Shown here: piece by piece, positions 25,661-34,098 of the stretch
How the letters are laid out: the number at the start of each line of letters is the position of its first letter
How positions within the stretch are numbered: position 1 is the first letter of the stretch
Assembly (NCBI GenBank): GCA_002409965.1
Contig: DHON01000039.1
Location: 8,280 to 49,842 of the forward strand
Length of the DNA: 41,563 bases
Direction: 5' to 3'
DNA from: Firmicutes bacterium UBA5389
GTDB lineage: Bacteria; Bacillota; DTU025
Translations under genes and position numbers: made by a program
Notes under the pieces: generated by a model
What the model saw: only the letters and a program-made list of their open reading frames with translations
What the model was told of the DNA's origin: nothing
The model's database searches: none

Positions 25661-26471
25661 GGTGAAGCGGAGCCTATCCCGGCGAATGCGCAGTCCGCTC
25701 GAATTCCTCACTGAGTCGCTGGCTGTGTACATATTCCTGGTGGCCGCCGTGTTCGCCGCCGCCGGCCGCGTGCCTGTGCCGTCTGGCTCTGCGATTGCGC
25801 CGGCCGGCGGCCTCGGTCCTCTGGGCCGAACTCCGAGCGAGATCATGTTCGCTTTCGCGTGCGTCTTCTTCTGCCTGGGGGCCATTCAGGGAGCATCGTT
25901 TCTGTCGACGGAGGAGCCGGGCACAGTCATCCTCGACCAGTTGGCTATGTCGGCCTATCCTCTGTGGCAGATCGCATTGGTGCGCGACATTGTCTCGATT
26001 ATCAACTTCATCCCGAGCATGGCGCTGATTTTGGGGGCGGTCTCGCTCACCACAGGGGCTCGGTTCCCCTGGCCTAGCCCATCGGCCTTAGCGCCCATCA
26101 TCATGATGCGCCTGGGCATGCTGGGCATCGGGTACGCCCTTGGGGCGCTGGCGCTTCTGGCTAAGCGGGTTGGAGGAGTGGTGAATCTGGTGTCCATGGC
26201 GCTGTTCGCGCTGGCGCTGGCGCCGGCGCGGCATGCCGGAGGCGTGCTCGGGGCGGTGGGCATGGTGTTTCCGTATCGCCTGTGGTATCAGCTGGCCGTC
26301 GACCTGACGTTCGGGAGCGTAGAAAAGGCCCAGCGCCTGGCGTACGCAGGGTCTGCGCTCAGCCTGGCGCTGGCGTCTGTTGTGACTCTAGTCCATTTCT
26401 GCGCAGGGCTCGCGGTTTTCAACGCAGCCTTCCGCGCCTCGCTGCGAAGGGGAACGCTCTCCAGAGCCTGA
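25638..26471 (+). CDS. ABC-2 type transporter permease
   Basis: Integral membrane protein of 277 residues with about six helices (approximately 25-50, 70-95, 115-140, 150-175, 180-200, 235-260). It lacks a recognisable substrate signature. The ATG at 25638 follows AAGGAGG (25621-25627) and overlaps the ATPase gene by 23 nt, so the frame upstream to 25503 is a shadow. Its TGA stop is directly abutted by the stop of the convergent gene (TGATCA at 26469-26474), so there is no spacer for a terminator. It forms a three-gene regulator-ATPase-permease operon. Confidence 0.87.
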   Translation: MCLVLWYEVKRSLSRRMRSPLEFLTESLAVYIFLVAAVFAAAGRVPVPSGSAIAPAGGLGPLGRTPSEIMFAFACVFFCLGAIQGASFLSTEEPGTVILDQLAMSAYPLWQIALVRDIVSIINFIPSMALILGAVSLTTGARFPWPSPSALAPIIMMRLGMLGIGYALGALALLAKRVGGVVNLVSMALFALALAPARHAGGVLGAVGMVFPYRLWYQLAVDLTFGSVEKAQRLAYAGSALSLALASVVTLVHFCAGLAVFNAAFRASLRRGTLSRA

Positions 26472-27527
26472 TCATATGATGAAGTCGATCTGCTGCATGG
26501 TACCGACGGTCTTGCCTTCGCGAACATACAGCCCCATGCGGGATACCTCTCCTACAGGGCGGTTGGCGCTGTCTTTCATCTGGAACTGGGCACCGACGGA
26601 ACCAAGGTAGATGGCGCTGACTCCCGCGGCGGCCAGCGATACGAGGCGCTCACCGCCTCCGGTCCACACGTACAACCGGGTCCAGGCCTCATCGCGCTCA
26701 TCGAGCCACCCGTTGCCGTCCGAGTCGTGCTCTGCCAGTTCATCCATGCCGTTTCCGGTGGATGGGCCGAACAGCTCGGTTCCATCGTTGACCACACCAT
26801 CGCCGTTTCTGTCGAGAATGAGGAAACCGCTGCCCCGGCGGAGCCCGGGGATCATCTCCGTATCGCCGTCCGCGTTCAGATCGAACTCGAAAAGCGCATC
26901 GGAGAGCTGGGCGGCTTCGTTGTCGAGGTTAATGACGATTGGGTCAACCTTCTTGCCGTTGCTCATCCGTATGGAAGTCGAGCTGTGCACGGACTCCTCA
27001 TGGCGCATCGACAGGCTCAGGGCGAACGTGATCTGCTCGCCGTCCACAGTGGTTATCGAGCCCTCCGCCTCGAAGGATAGGTACTGGAAATCGTGGTACT
27101 CATATTCGCGGTCGTACTCAACACTCCACTCAGGCCCAGGCTCGGGCGCGGGTGCCGCGGTCGGGGATTCGCCGGGCGGTTGGCCTTGGCGGCCCCTGAG
27201 TATCTTGGATAGTTCGATTGTGTCGATCTCGATGCCCGTGAGTAGCTCGATGATCCGCTTGATCATGCGGAGTTGTGGGTCGGTGGAGGTCTCGTCCGTG
27301 ATGATGCCCTCCAGCGCCTGCGACTCGGCGGTCGATAGAGAGCCCGCCGCCTGTGCGAATTCGGCGCGGGCTCTGTCGGATATGCTGACCCGGTCAGCGA
27401 GTGAGGCCACCGCAGTCGATGGGCGGGGCTCGGGTCCGATCCGTACCTGCAGCCTTTCCGACATGCTCTCCTGTCGCATGCGCGCATACTGGGAAGACAT
27501 CGATATGGTCGAGTCTTTCACTAGCAT
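26472..27527 (-). CDS. VCBS-like calcium-loop protein of unknown function
   Basis: A 351-residue protein with no signal peptide. The N-terminal part (about 1-110) is helical, Ser/Ala-rich, then a Pro-rich spacer (about 115-130). The C-terminal region carries EF-hand-like Dx[DN]xDG loops: DLNADGDTE, DRNGDGVVNDGTELFGP and DSDGNGWLDERDE. The segment GSGFLILDRNGDG...LFGPSTGNGMDELAEHDSDGNGW is conserved in proteins annotated as VCBS or calcium-binding hypothetical proteins in many bacteria. Binding of Ca2+ is likely; the function is unknown. The ATG at 27527 has a G-rich site (GGGGGG) 9 nt upstream. It is convergent to the ABC operon and divergent from the nucleoside kinase. Confidence 0.72.
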   Translation of the reverse strand: MLVKDSTISMSSQYARMRQESMSERLQVRIGPEPRPSTAVASLADRVSISDRARAEFAQAAGSLSTAESQALEGIITDETSTDPQLRMIKRIIELLTGIEIDTIELSKILRGRQGQPPGESPTAAPAPEPGPEWSVEYDREYEYHDFQYLSFEAEGSITTVDGEQITFALSLSMRHEESVHSSTSIRMSNGKKVDPIVINLDNEAAQLSDALFEFDLNADGDTEMIPGLRRGSGFLILDRNGDGVVNDGTELFGPSTGNGMDELAEHDSDGNGWLDERDEAWTRLYVWTGGGERLVSLAAAGVSAIYLGSVGAQFQMKDSANRPVGEVSRMGLYVREGKTVGTMQQIDFII

Positions 27528-27611
27528 CCTTGCATACCCCCCAATGCGCGTAGACTGATCCTGATCATGTTATCGGCACGCCGCGCCGCGACTTTAGCTC
27601 GGCCGGGGCAC

Positions 27612-27641
27612 TTGGCAGGCGGCATGCAGGTAATGTATCAT
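27612..27641 (+). promoter_or_regulatory. Promoter of the nucleoside kinase operon
   Basis: TTGGCA (27612-27617) and TATCAT (27636-27641) with an 18-nt spacer lie 50 nt upstream of the ATG at 27692. Confidence 0.6.
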
Positions 27642-27691
27642 TGTCCCAGAGCAACATCTCGCGTCTACGCGGATTCAGGGAGAGGAGACCC

Positions 27692-29401
27692 ATGACTACG
27701 ATCACCCTTCCGGACGGTAGTAAGCACTCTGTGGAGCCAGGGACTACCCTGGAATCCTTGGCTCCGGCGGTGCCTCACGGATGCAGATGGCCTGTTATGG
27801 CGGCAAAGGTCGATTACGACCTGAGGGAACTCACCTACAGGCTGGACCATGATGCCAGAGTGGAATTCGTGGATCTTGGCTCCGAAGACGGGATGAGGAT
27901 TTACCGGCGCACCGGCATTCTGACGCTGGTCATGGCGGCCAGGGAAGTGCTGCAGGGCTGTCGCGTCATGATCCAGCATTCCCTGTCGAACGGGCTCTAC
28001 GGAGAGATCAGATGGAGGCGACCGCTCACCGAGGCGCACGTGAAGGCGATTGAAGAGAGGATGCACGAGATCGTCCGGGCGGACAAGCGAATCGTGCGAA
28101 AGTCGCTCGCCGTGTCCGACGCCATCGAGCTGTTTCGCGCCGACGGCCAGATGGACAAGGTACGGCTGCTGAAGTACCGCAAGTCGGATACGGTTAACAT
28201 CTACCAGTGCGGGTGGCTCAGCGACTATCTGTACGGGTACATGGCGCCCAGCACTGGATATGTCAAGACTTTCCAGCTTCGGCACTACCTGCCCGGCTTC
28301 ATTCTTGAATTTCCGAGGCGGTCCAACCCCGAAGAGCTGCCCAGATATGTGGAGCAGGGCAAGCTTGCCGCCGTCTATTTCGAGGCGGAGAAGTGGGGCA
28401 AGGTGGTGGGCGTGACTGATGCCGCATCGCTCAACGACGTGATTGGGGCAGGCGATGTCGATGCGCTGATTCAGATGGTGGAAGCGCTTCATGAGAAGAA
28501 GGTTGCGCAGATCGCGGATGTGATCGCATCTAATCGCGACCGGATAGCCGTTGTGCTTATCGCGGGGCCGTCGTCGTCTGGGAAGACCACGTTCGCTCAG
28601 CGGTTGCGGGTGCAGCTCCGGGTGAACGGGCTCAATCCAGTTCCCATATCGCTGGACGACTACTTCGTGGACAGGGCAGACACCCCTCGCGACGAACACG
28701 GCGAATACGACTTCGAGTCCATCGACGCAATCGACGTACCTCTGCTCAACGAGCACATGACCCGCATGATCCAGGGCGAAGAGGTCGAAGTGCCCGTGTT
28801 TGACTTTCTGGCGGGCAAACGGGCCCCGAGGAGCCGCCCGATCAGGCTGGAACGCGACCAGATGCTGATAATCGAGGGGATTCACGGGCTCAACGACAAG
28901 CTGACGCGCTCCATACCCATGGGGCGGAAGTTCAAGATATACGCATCGGCGTTGACGCATCTGAACATCGACGATCACAACAGGATCCCCACAACCGATG
29001 TGCGCATGCTCAGGCGACTGGTGCGCGACAACCTGTTCCGCGGGCACAGCGCGCAGGAGACCATCAGGATGTGGCCCAAGGTCAGAGCGGGGGAGGAGCG
29101 CAATATCTTCCCGTTTCAGGAGACGACCGACGTGATGTTCAATACGGCGCTCGCGTATGAACTGGCCGTGTTGAAGCCGTACGCTGAGGAGTTGCTGGAT
29201 GCAATACGCCCGGACGAGCCGGAGTATGTTGAAGCCAAGAGGCTGCGAAAGTTCTTGAAGTACATCTTGCCGGTGGAGGCGGCCGTCATCCCTCCGAACT
29301 CGATTATGCGGGAGTTCATCGGAGGTTCTTGTTTCTACAGCGAGGTCGCGGAGCTCGCGGTGTCCCAGGAGGCTACAACGTCCCCACGCGTGTGGGGCTG
29401 A
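27692..29401 (+). CDS. Nucleoside (uridine-like) kinase with TGS and ThrRS-like N-terminus
   Basis: A cytoplasmic P-loop kinase related to uridine kinase/phosphoribulokinase. The N-terminal TGS domain (about 1-65, TITLPDGSKHSVEPGTTLESLA) and following segment resemble the N-terminus of threonyl-tRNA synthetase (RRTGILTLVMAAREV...). The kinase domain has Walker A GPSSSGKTT at about 292-300, the Asp-rich ISLDDYFVDR and the lid IPTTDVRMLRRLVRDNLFRG. This fusion is widespread in Clostridia-like genomes; the true substrate is not settled. The ATG at 27692 has GAGAGGAG 5 nt upstream; the upstream frame overlaps the promoter. It is 15 nt from the phosphoribosyltransferase, so the pair may act in nucleotide salvage. 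Confidence 0.9.
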   Translation: MTTITLPDGSKHSVEPGTTLESLAPAVPHGCRWPVMAAKVDYDLRELTYRLDHDARVEFVDLGSEDGMRIYRRTGILTLVMAAREVLQGCRVMIQHSLSNGLYGEIRWRRPLTEAHVKAIEERMHEIVRADKRIVRKSLAVSDAIELFRADGQMDKVRLLKYRKSDTVNIYQCGWLSDYLYGYMAPSTGYVKTFQLRHYLPGFILEFPRRSNPEELPRYVEQGKLAAVYFEAEKWGKVVGVTDAASLNDVIGAGDVDALIQMVEALHEKKVAQIADVIASNRDRIAVVLIAGPSSSGKTTFAQRLRVQLRVNGLNPVPISLDDYFVDRADTPRDEHGEYDFESIDAIDVPLLNEHMTRMIQGEEVEVPVFDFLAGKRAPRSRPIRLERDQMLIIEGIHGLNDKLTRSIPMGRKFKIYASALTHLNIDDHNRIPTTDVRMLRRLVRDNLFRGHSAQETIRMWPKVRAGEERNIFPFQETTDVMFNTALAYELAVLKPYAEELLDAIRPDEPEYVEAKRLRKFLKYILPVEAAVIPPNSIMREFIGGSCFYSEVAELAVSQEATTSPRVWG

Positions 29402-29416
29402 ACCGGAGGCTTTGAG

Positions 29417-29893
29417 TTGAAGAAGACGTATCTGTCGTGGCAGGAGATCGAGCAGTTGGTTGACGTACTCATGCACAAAGTAAAGGGGGATTTCGACGCC
29501 CTGCTCTGCATTACTCGCGGCGGGATGGTCCCGGCTTGCCTGCTTTCGGAGCGGATGGAGCTGCGGAACATACTGGCGGCCGCCGTCATGTTCTACACCG
29601 GCGAAGGACGCACACTTGAAAAACCCGTCTTTCTGCAGTTCCCAGGCGACACGCATTTGGCGGGAAAGCGAATACTGGTTGTGGACGATGTGTGGGATTC
29701 GGGGCGGACGATCGTAGCAGTCAGGGAGCGCATTGAGCGCGTAGGGGGGGAGCCGTGCACGGCGGTGCTTCACTACAAGCCCACGCATTCAGCCTTCCCC
29801 GATCTGCGTCCCAACTACTATGCGGCTGAAGTAGACGGGTGGATTGTCTACCCATGGGATCCGTCTCGACTTGCAGCTAATGCGGCGCAGTAG
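29417..29893 (+). CDS. Type I phosphoribosyltransferase
   Basis: Cytoplasmic 158-residue PRTase of the hypoxanthine/xanthine-type fold. The PRPP-binding motif is ILVVDDVWDSGRTI (about 84-97), preceded by the flexible-loop region and the ITRGGMVPA segment (about 33-41). The base specificity (purine salvage or another acceptor) cannot be deduced. The start is TTG 29417 with CGGAGG 7 nt upstream. It follows the nucleoside kinase with a 15-nt gap, consistent with a salvage operon. Confidence 0.87.
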   Translation: MKKTYLSWQEIEQLVDVLMHKVKGDFDALLCITRGGMVPACLLSERMELRNILAAAVMFYTGEGRTLEKPVFLQFPGDTHLAGKRILVVDDVWDSGRTIVAVRERIERVGGEPCTAVLHYKPTHSAFPDLRPNYYAAEVDGWIVYPWDPSRLAANAAQ

Positions 29894-29981
29894 GTTGCGG
29901 TAGGTAGCGGCAGCAGCAGGCAGGGTGCGGACAGGGGCAAGGACAGGCACGAAGCCACACACATCGATGGAAGGTGTACGA

Positions 29982-31073
29982 ATGAAAGTCGGAATAGTGG
30001 GGATGCCCGGGGCGGGCAAGACCGCGGTCTTCCGCCTTCTCACGGGAGGAGGCCCCGGGGGCAGGCAGGATGCGAGCATCGGAATGGCGAGGGTGCCCGA
30101 TGCTCGCATTGACGTTCTGAGCGGCATGTTCAAGCCTCGCAAGACCACGTACGCTCAGATTGAGGTTGTGGATCTTGCGGGCGGGGCAAGCGTGGGACTT
30201 GCCCGCGGCGGCGACTCTGACGCGCGCGCCAAGGCCCGCGGGATCTCGCTCTTGATAAATCACATGCGCACAGTGGATGCTTTCATACACGTAGTGCGCG
30301 CGTTCGACTCGCCCGATGGCGAGCCCGCGAAGGCGCTTGCCGATGCGGCGTCTTTGGGCGAAGAACTCATACTGGCCGACATGGCCATTGCAGAGGCGCG
30401 CGTGGAGCGTCTTCAGTCATCACGCAAGAGGACTCCTGAGGAGGACCACGAGCTCGAACTGATGGACTTGCTCGCGCGCGAGCTTGGCGAGGGCCGCGGA
30501 TTGAGACAGATGGAGCTGACTGCAGAAGACCAGGACTGCCTGCGTGGCTACGGACTTCTCTCCGTGAAGCCGGTGGTCCTCGTGGCCAATATGTCCGAAG
30601 AGCAGTACCAATCGGGCGGCTACCCCGAGCAGGCCCAGCTGCGCGCGTATTGCGACGAGTTGCACACGCCCCTGGTCGGGCTGGCCGCCGGCATTGAGGC
30701 CGACATATCCGAGCTTCCGCAGGACGAGCGCAAGGCTTTCATGGATGCCTACGGAATCGTCTCCACCGGAGTGGAACAGGTATCGCGAGCCGTCTACGAG
30801 AGCCTGGGGCTGGTGTCGTTCTTCACCGTGGGCGAGGATGAAGTGCGGGCATGGCCCATCGCCTCCGGAACTCGAGCAAAGCAGGCGGCGGGCAAGATCC
30901 ATTCCGATATAGAACATGGTTTCATCCGCGCCGAAATCGTGTCGTACGATGGCCTGATACGGTTGGGTTCATACGCGGCGGTCCGGACGGCCGGGGCCTT
31001 CAGGCTGGAAGGCCGGGATTACATCATGGCCGATGGCGATATCGTGAACTTCCGCTTCAGCCCCCCGCGGTAG
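29982..31073 (+). CDS. ychF: YchF/OLA1-type P-loop ATPase
   Basis: Translation-associated, redox-sensitive ATPase of the Obg superfamily. G1 is GMPGAGKT at residues 7-14. The G4 position reads NMSE in VLVANMSEE, in keeping with YchF's departure from NKxD and its preference for ATP. A coiled-coil region (about 140-185) and a C-terminal TGS-like domain (about 280-363, RAWPIASGTRAKQAAGKIHSDIEHGFIRAEIV) are present. The ATG at 29982 follows GGAAGGT by 6 nt; the upstream open frame (29925) covers a low-complexity GGCAGCAGCAGGCAGG-type stretch. Length (363) is normal. Confidence 0.92.
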   Translation: MKVGIVGMPGAGKTAVFRLLTGGGPGGRQDASIGMARVPDARIDVLSGMFKPRKTTYAQIEVVDLAGGASVGLARGGDSDARAKARGISLLINHMRTVDAFIHVVRAFDSPDGEPAKALADAASLGEELILADMAIAEARVERLQSSRKRTPEEDHELELMDLLARELGEGRGLRQMELTAEDQDCLRGYGLLSVKPVVLVANMSEEQYQSGGYPEQAQLRAYCDELHTPLVGLAAGIEADISELPQDERKAFMDAYGIVSTGVEQVSRAVYESLGLVSFFTVGEDEVRAWPIASGTRAKQAAGKIHSDIEHGFIRAEIVSYDGLIRLGSYAAVRTAGAFRLEGRDYIMADGDIVNFRFSPPR

Positions 31074-31118
31074 ACTGCGGGACGTGGGTCAACCCGTCTG
31101 CCCGCGCAAGCGTCCTCC

Positions 31119-31135
31119 CGCCGCGAATAGCGGCG
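31119..31135 (+). terminator. Short GC hairpin after ychF
   Basis: CGCCGC/GCGGCG with a 5-nt loop lies 46 nt after the ychF stop. No T-run follows, so termination is only possible, not shown. Confidence 0.3.
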
Positions 31136-31214
31136 CGAGCATCGAGAGATATTAGGCTTGATGGCCCGCGCGCGTGCGCAGGCGTCGCGACGCGACGCGA
31201 AGGGAGGTTTGGGA

Positions 31215-31421
31215 TTGGTTCAGACGCAAGGGCTTACTCCGACCGAAAGCTGGTTCGCTCATGAGCAACTCAGCAAAGAGCAGCTGTGCCTGAAAAAGTG
31301 CGGCATTTACTCAAACCAGATCCAGGATCCGCAGCTGAAGGGGAGTGTGCAGCGGCTGATAGATTCATGCCAGCGGCATGTCAACGCTCTCCAGGGCATA
31401 GTCGGGCAGACCAACATGTGA
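31215..31421 (+). CDS. Small spore-coat-like (CotF-related) protein
   Basis: A 68-residue acidic-polar protein with coat-type features: LTPTESWFAHEQLSKEQLCLKKCGIYSNQIQDPQLKGSVQRLID. It resembles the short N-terminal helical part of CotF/ferritin-like coat proteins found in pairs in spore formers. TTG 31215 is preferred, with AGGGAGG 7 nt upstream; the Arg-rich extension to 31158 is not coat-like. It precedes the next coat-like gene by 32 nt. Together they point to an endospore-forming host. Confidence 0.68.
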   Translation: MVQTQGLTPTESWFAHEQLSKEQLCLKKCGIYSNQIQDPQLKGSVQRLIDSCQRHVNALQGIVGQTNM

Positions 31422-31453
31422 CGGCCTGATGTAGGCTGAGAGGGGGAAAGCGC

Positions 31454-31717
31454 GTGGATCTACAGGGGAAGTTCACTGACAAGGACATCGCTTCCGACCT
31501 CCTGAGCGATCTCAAGGAGATGCTTCTGGGCTACCATATGGCCACTGTGGAGGCGGCAAGCCCGAACGTGCGCAATACCTTCATGAACAGCCACGACGAC
31601 TACATGAAGGAACAGCGCGAGCTGTGGGAGACGATGTACTCGAAGGGATGGTATCAGATAGTCGGAGGCGGCCAGGGGCAGCAGCCTGGGTTGCGTTCTC
31701 CCCAGGGAAGGATGTAG
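31454..31717 (+). CDS. CotF-family spore coat protein
   Basis: An 87-residue protein with the helical CotF core KDIASDLLSDLKEMLLGYHMATVEAASPNVRNTFMNSHDDYMKEQRELWETMYSKGWYQI and a Gly/Gln-rich tail. CotF-type proteins are structural components of the spore coat. It starts at GTG 31454 with AGGGGG about 8 nt upstream. Expression should be sporulation specific, but no sigma-K or sigma-G promoter could be picked with confidence. Confidence 0.82.
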   Translation: MDLQGKFTDKDIASDLLSDLKEMLLGYHMATVEAASPNVRNTFMNSHDDYMKEQRELWETMYSKGWYQIVGGGQGQQPGLRSPQGRM

Positions 31718-31747
31718 AGCCGCAAAGGGACGTCTGCCCATCGACGG

Positions 31748-31770
31748 ACGGCCGGGGTATCGCCGGCCGT
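31748..31770 (+). terminator. Hairpin after the coat genes
   Basis: A perfect 8-bp stem ACGGCCGG/CCGGCCGT with a 7-nt loop lies 30 nt after the cotF-like stop. The T-run is poor. Confidence 0.45.
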
Positions 31771-31897
31771 TCACTCTGTACGGGCTTAATCCTTATGGGC
31801 TTAGCGCAAGGGAAGGCGGGCGTACCTGGTGGCCCCGAAACTGGAATGCAAGGCGCGGGCGGCCAAGGCCGCTCCGCATGTGCAGTGTATCCCAGAC

Positions 31898-34075
31898 CTA
31901 TGCCATCTGGTTGGCCTCATCCGGGAGGCCGGCGCTCATGTCGATAGATGACCCCGGCAGGCCGGATTCAGATTCCGCAGGTGCCGCCAAACGGCGATCG
32001 TCTTTATACTGCAGCCGATACAGGTCGTAGTAAATGCCTTTCTGCGTCAGGAGTTCCTGGTGGGTACCCATCTCGCGGATCTTCCCCTTGTGCAGCACGA
32101 TGATCTTGTCGGCGTGCTGGATTGTAGAGAGGCGGTGAGCGACTACGATAGTCGTGCGCCCTGCGATCAGCCTGGGCAGCGCGTCCTGGATGAGCAACTC
32201 CGTTTCGGTGTCGATGTTGGCGGTGGCCTCGTCGAGCACCAGTATCGATGGATCGAAGGCCAGAGCGCGCGCGAACGCCAACAACTGGCGCTGGCCGGCA
32301 GAGAGCGTGGAACCGCGCTCAGTTACCGGCTCGTCGTAGCCTCGAGGCAAGCGGGATATGAAGTGGTCCGCGTTGACGTAGTGGGCGACCTCCCTGATCT
32401 TCTCATCTGTTATGTCGGCGTTGTTCAGTCGGATGTTCCCTTTTATGTCGCCGGTGAAGAGAAAGACGTCCTGCAGCACCGTGGCGATGTTTCTCCTGAG
32501 ATCGCTCACTCGGTAGCGGCGGATGTTGACCCCGTCGACAAGAATCTCGCCCTTCTGGATGTCGTAGAACCTGTTCATAAGGCTGATGATGGACGTCTTG
32601 CCCGCTCCTGTGGCCCCCACGAAGGCCACCATCTGGCCTGGCCCTATTGTGAAGCTGACATCGCGGAGCACCCAGTCCTCGTGGTTGTAGGCGAACCAAA
32701 CGTTCTTGAACTCGATGTCCCCGCGCACCTGGCCGATGTCGACTGGGGCGGCAGGGTCGTCGACGGTGATAGGCGTGTCGAGCAGCTGGAACATGCGTTC
32801 AGATGAAGCCATGGCGGCCTGCAGGATGTTGTATTTCTCGGTCAAGTCGTTGATAGGACCGAAAAACATCCCGATGTAGTTGATGAAGGCATACACCAGG
32901 CCGAACGGCATGAGCCCAGTGATCACGCGCTTTCCGCCGTACCACACGAGGAGCGCCAGCGCCAAAGTGCCGATGAGCTCCATTATCGGCCTGAATATGG
33001 CGTAGACCATCATCTCGCCGATGCCTGCCCTGTAGTACTCGCGGTCTATTTCGGTGAATTCGTCGGCTTTCTTCTTCTCGCGGTTGTAGATCTGCACGAT
33101 CCGCATGCCGGAAATGCTCTCGGCCATGAACGCGTTGATCCGGGCGAGAGCGGCCCTGACTCGCCTGTAGGCGTCCCTTGCCTTGACTCTGAAGATGACA
33201 GTCGCAGTTCCGATCAGCGGCAGCGTGACCATGGACACCAGAGCCAGTTGCGTGTTGAGACGGAACATGACCACGACTATACCGACCAGCATGAACACGT
33301 CTTTGAACAGGTTCACCAAGACGCTGGTGTACATCTCGTTGAGCGTTTCAGTGTCGTTGGTTACGCGAGTTACCAGTCGCCCCACCGGACTGCGGTCAAA
33401 GAAGGCCAGATCCATGCGGCTTATATGAGTGAACACTTCCCGACGTATGTTGTAGACTATCCGCTGGCCAACATAGTGGAGCATGACAGTCTGGCCGTAG
33501 TTCAGCGCGAAGGCTCCGATCCCCACTGCTAGCAGCAGCATGGCGAGCTTTGCGATTGCATCGATGTCACGTCCGCGGAACTCGCGAATGGCATCGTCGC
33601 CCTCGACGATCTGCGCAGGGTAGTGCAGCCCGTCCACGCGGAGAGCGGGTCCATCCGGGGTTTCGACCAGCTCGGCCGGGCCGCGCTCTGCAGGCAGAAT
33701 CAGAGGGACTATCGCGTACTTGCCCGAAACTGTCACCATCTGGTAGTTGGCTTCATGGCGCATGTCTTCGGGCAGATGCTCGGATCTCACCCATACACAG
33801 CTAGCGTAGTGCATTTGGCAGTCTTCCGGCACTCCAGCGGGAATCTGGTCCGGTTCAAAGCAAGCCATGGGATGCTCATAGCCGGTGACGTAATCGTCGA
33901 TGGCGATCTTGATGACGTACGGCCTCACCAGTTCCGCGGCGGCAATCACCATCAGCACCGCGAGCGCCGCGGCAAAGATGGTCCAGTATGGCTTGGCGTA
34001 TTTCAGCAGACGGCGCATGAGACGCGCGTCGTAGGCCTTTCCAACGATTTCGTCTTCCTTATTGTAGCCGTTCAA
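31898..34075 (-). CDS. Heterodimeric ABC exporter half with a large extracytoplasmic insert (YheH-like)
   Basis: A fused membrane and ATPase half-transporter of 725 residues. Six helices (first at about 33-55) are interrupted between helix 1 and 2 by a polar insert of about 105 residues (about 65-170, with three Cys) predicted outside the cell. The ATPase shows Walker A GATGAGKT, signature LSAGQRQ, Walker B LVLDEATANID with catalytic Glu, and switch His in AHRLS. The partner gene lies 23 nt upstream with a degenerate Walker B Asp, so this is the active half of a heterodimeric multidrug- or lipid-type exporter. GAGAGGTG precedes the ATG at 34075. Substrate unknown. Confidence 0.92.
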   Translation of the reverse strand: MNGYNKEDEIVGKAYDARLMRRLLKYAKPYWTIFAAALAVLMVIAAAELVRPYVIKIAIDDYVTGYEHPMACFEPDQIPAGVPEDCQMHYASCVWVRSEHLPEDMRHEANYQMVTVSGKYAIVPLILPAERGPAELVETPDGPALRVDGLHYPAQIVEGDDAIREFRGRDIDAIAKLAMLLLAVGIGAFALNYGQTVMLHYVGQRIVYNIRREVFTHISRMDLAFFDRSPVGRLVTRVTNDTETLNEMYTSVLVNLFKDVFMLVGIVVVMFRLNTQLALVSMVTLPLIGTATVIFRVKARDAYRRVRAALARINAFMAESISGMRIVQIYNREKKKADEFTEIDREYYRAGIGEMMVYAIFRPIMELIGTLALALLVWYGGKRVITGLMPFGLVYAFINYIGMFFGPINDLTEKYNILQAAMASSERMFQLLDTPITVDDPAAPVDIGQVRGDIEFKNVWFAYNHEDWVLRDVSFTIGPGQMVAFVGATGAGKTSIISLMNRFYDIQKGEILVDGVNIRRYRVSDLRRNIATVLQDVFLFTGDIKGNIRLNNADITDEKIREVAHYVNADHFISRLPRGYDEPVTERGSTLSAGQRQLLAFARALAFDPSILVLDEATANIDTETELLIQDALPRLIAGRTTIVVAHRLSTIQHADKIIVLHKGKIREMGTHQELLTQKGIYYDLYRLQYKDDRRLAAPAESESGLPGSSIDMSAGLPDEANQMA

Positions 34076-34098
34076 TGACCTTGCACCTCTCAGGCTGG

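Noticed and set aside
27665..29788. A 707-residue open frame on the minus strand opposite the nucleoside kinase.
   Set aside because: It is an antisense shadow of two clearly recognised genes in GC-rich DNA, with His/Arg-rich composition and no family features.
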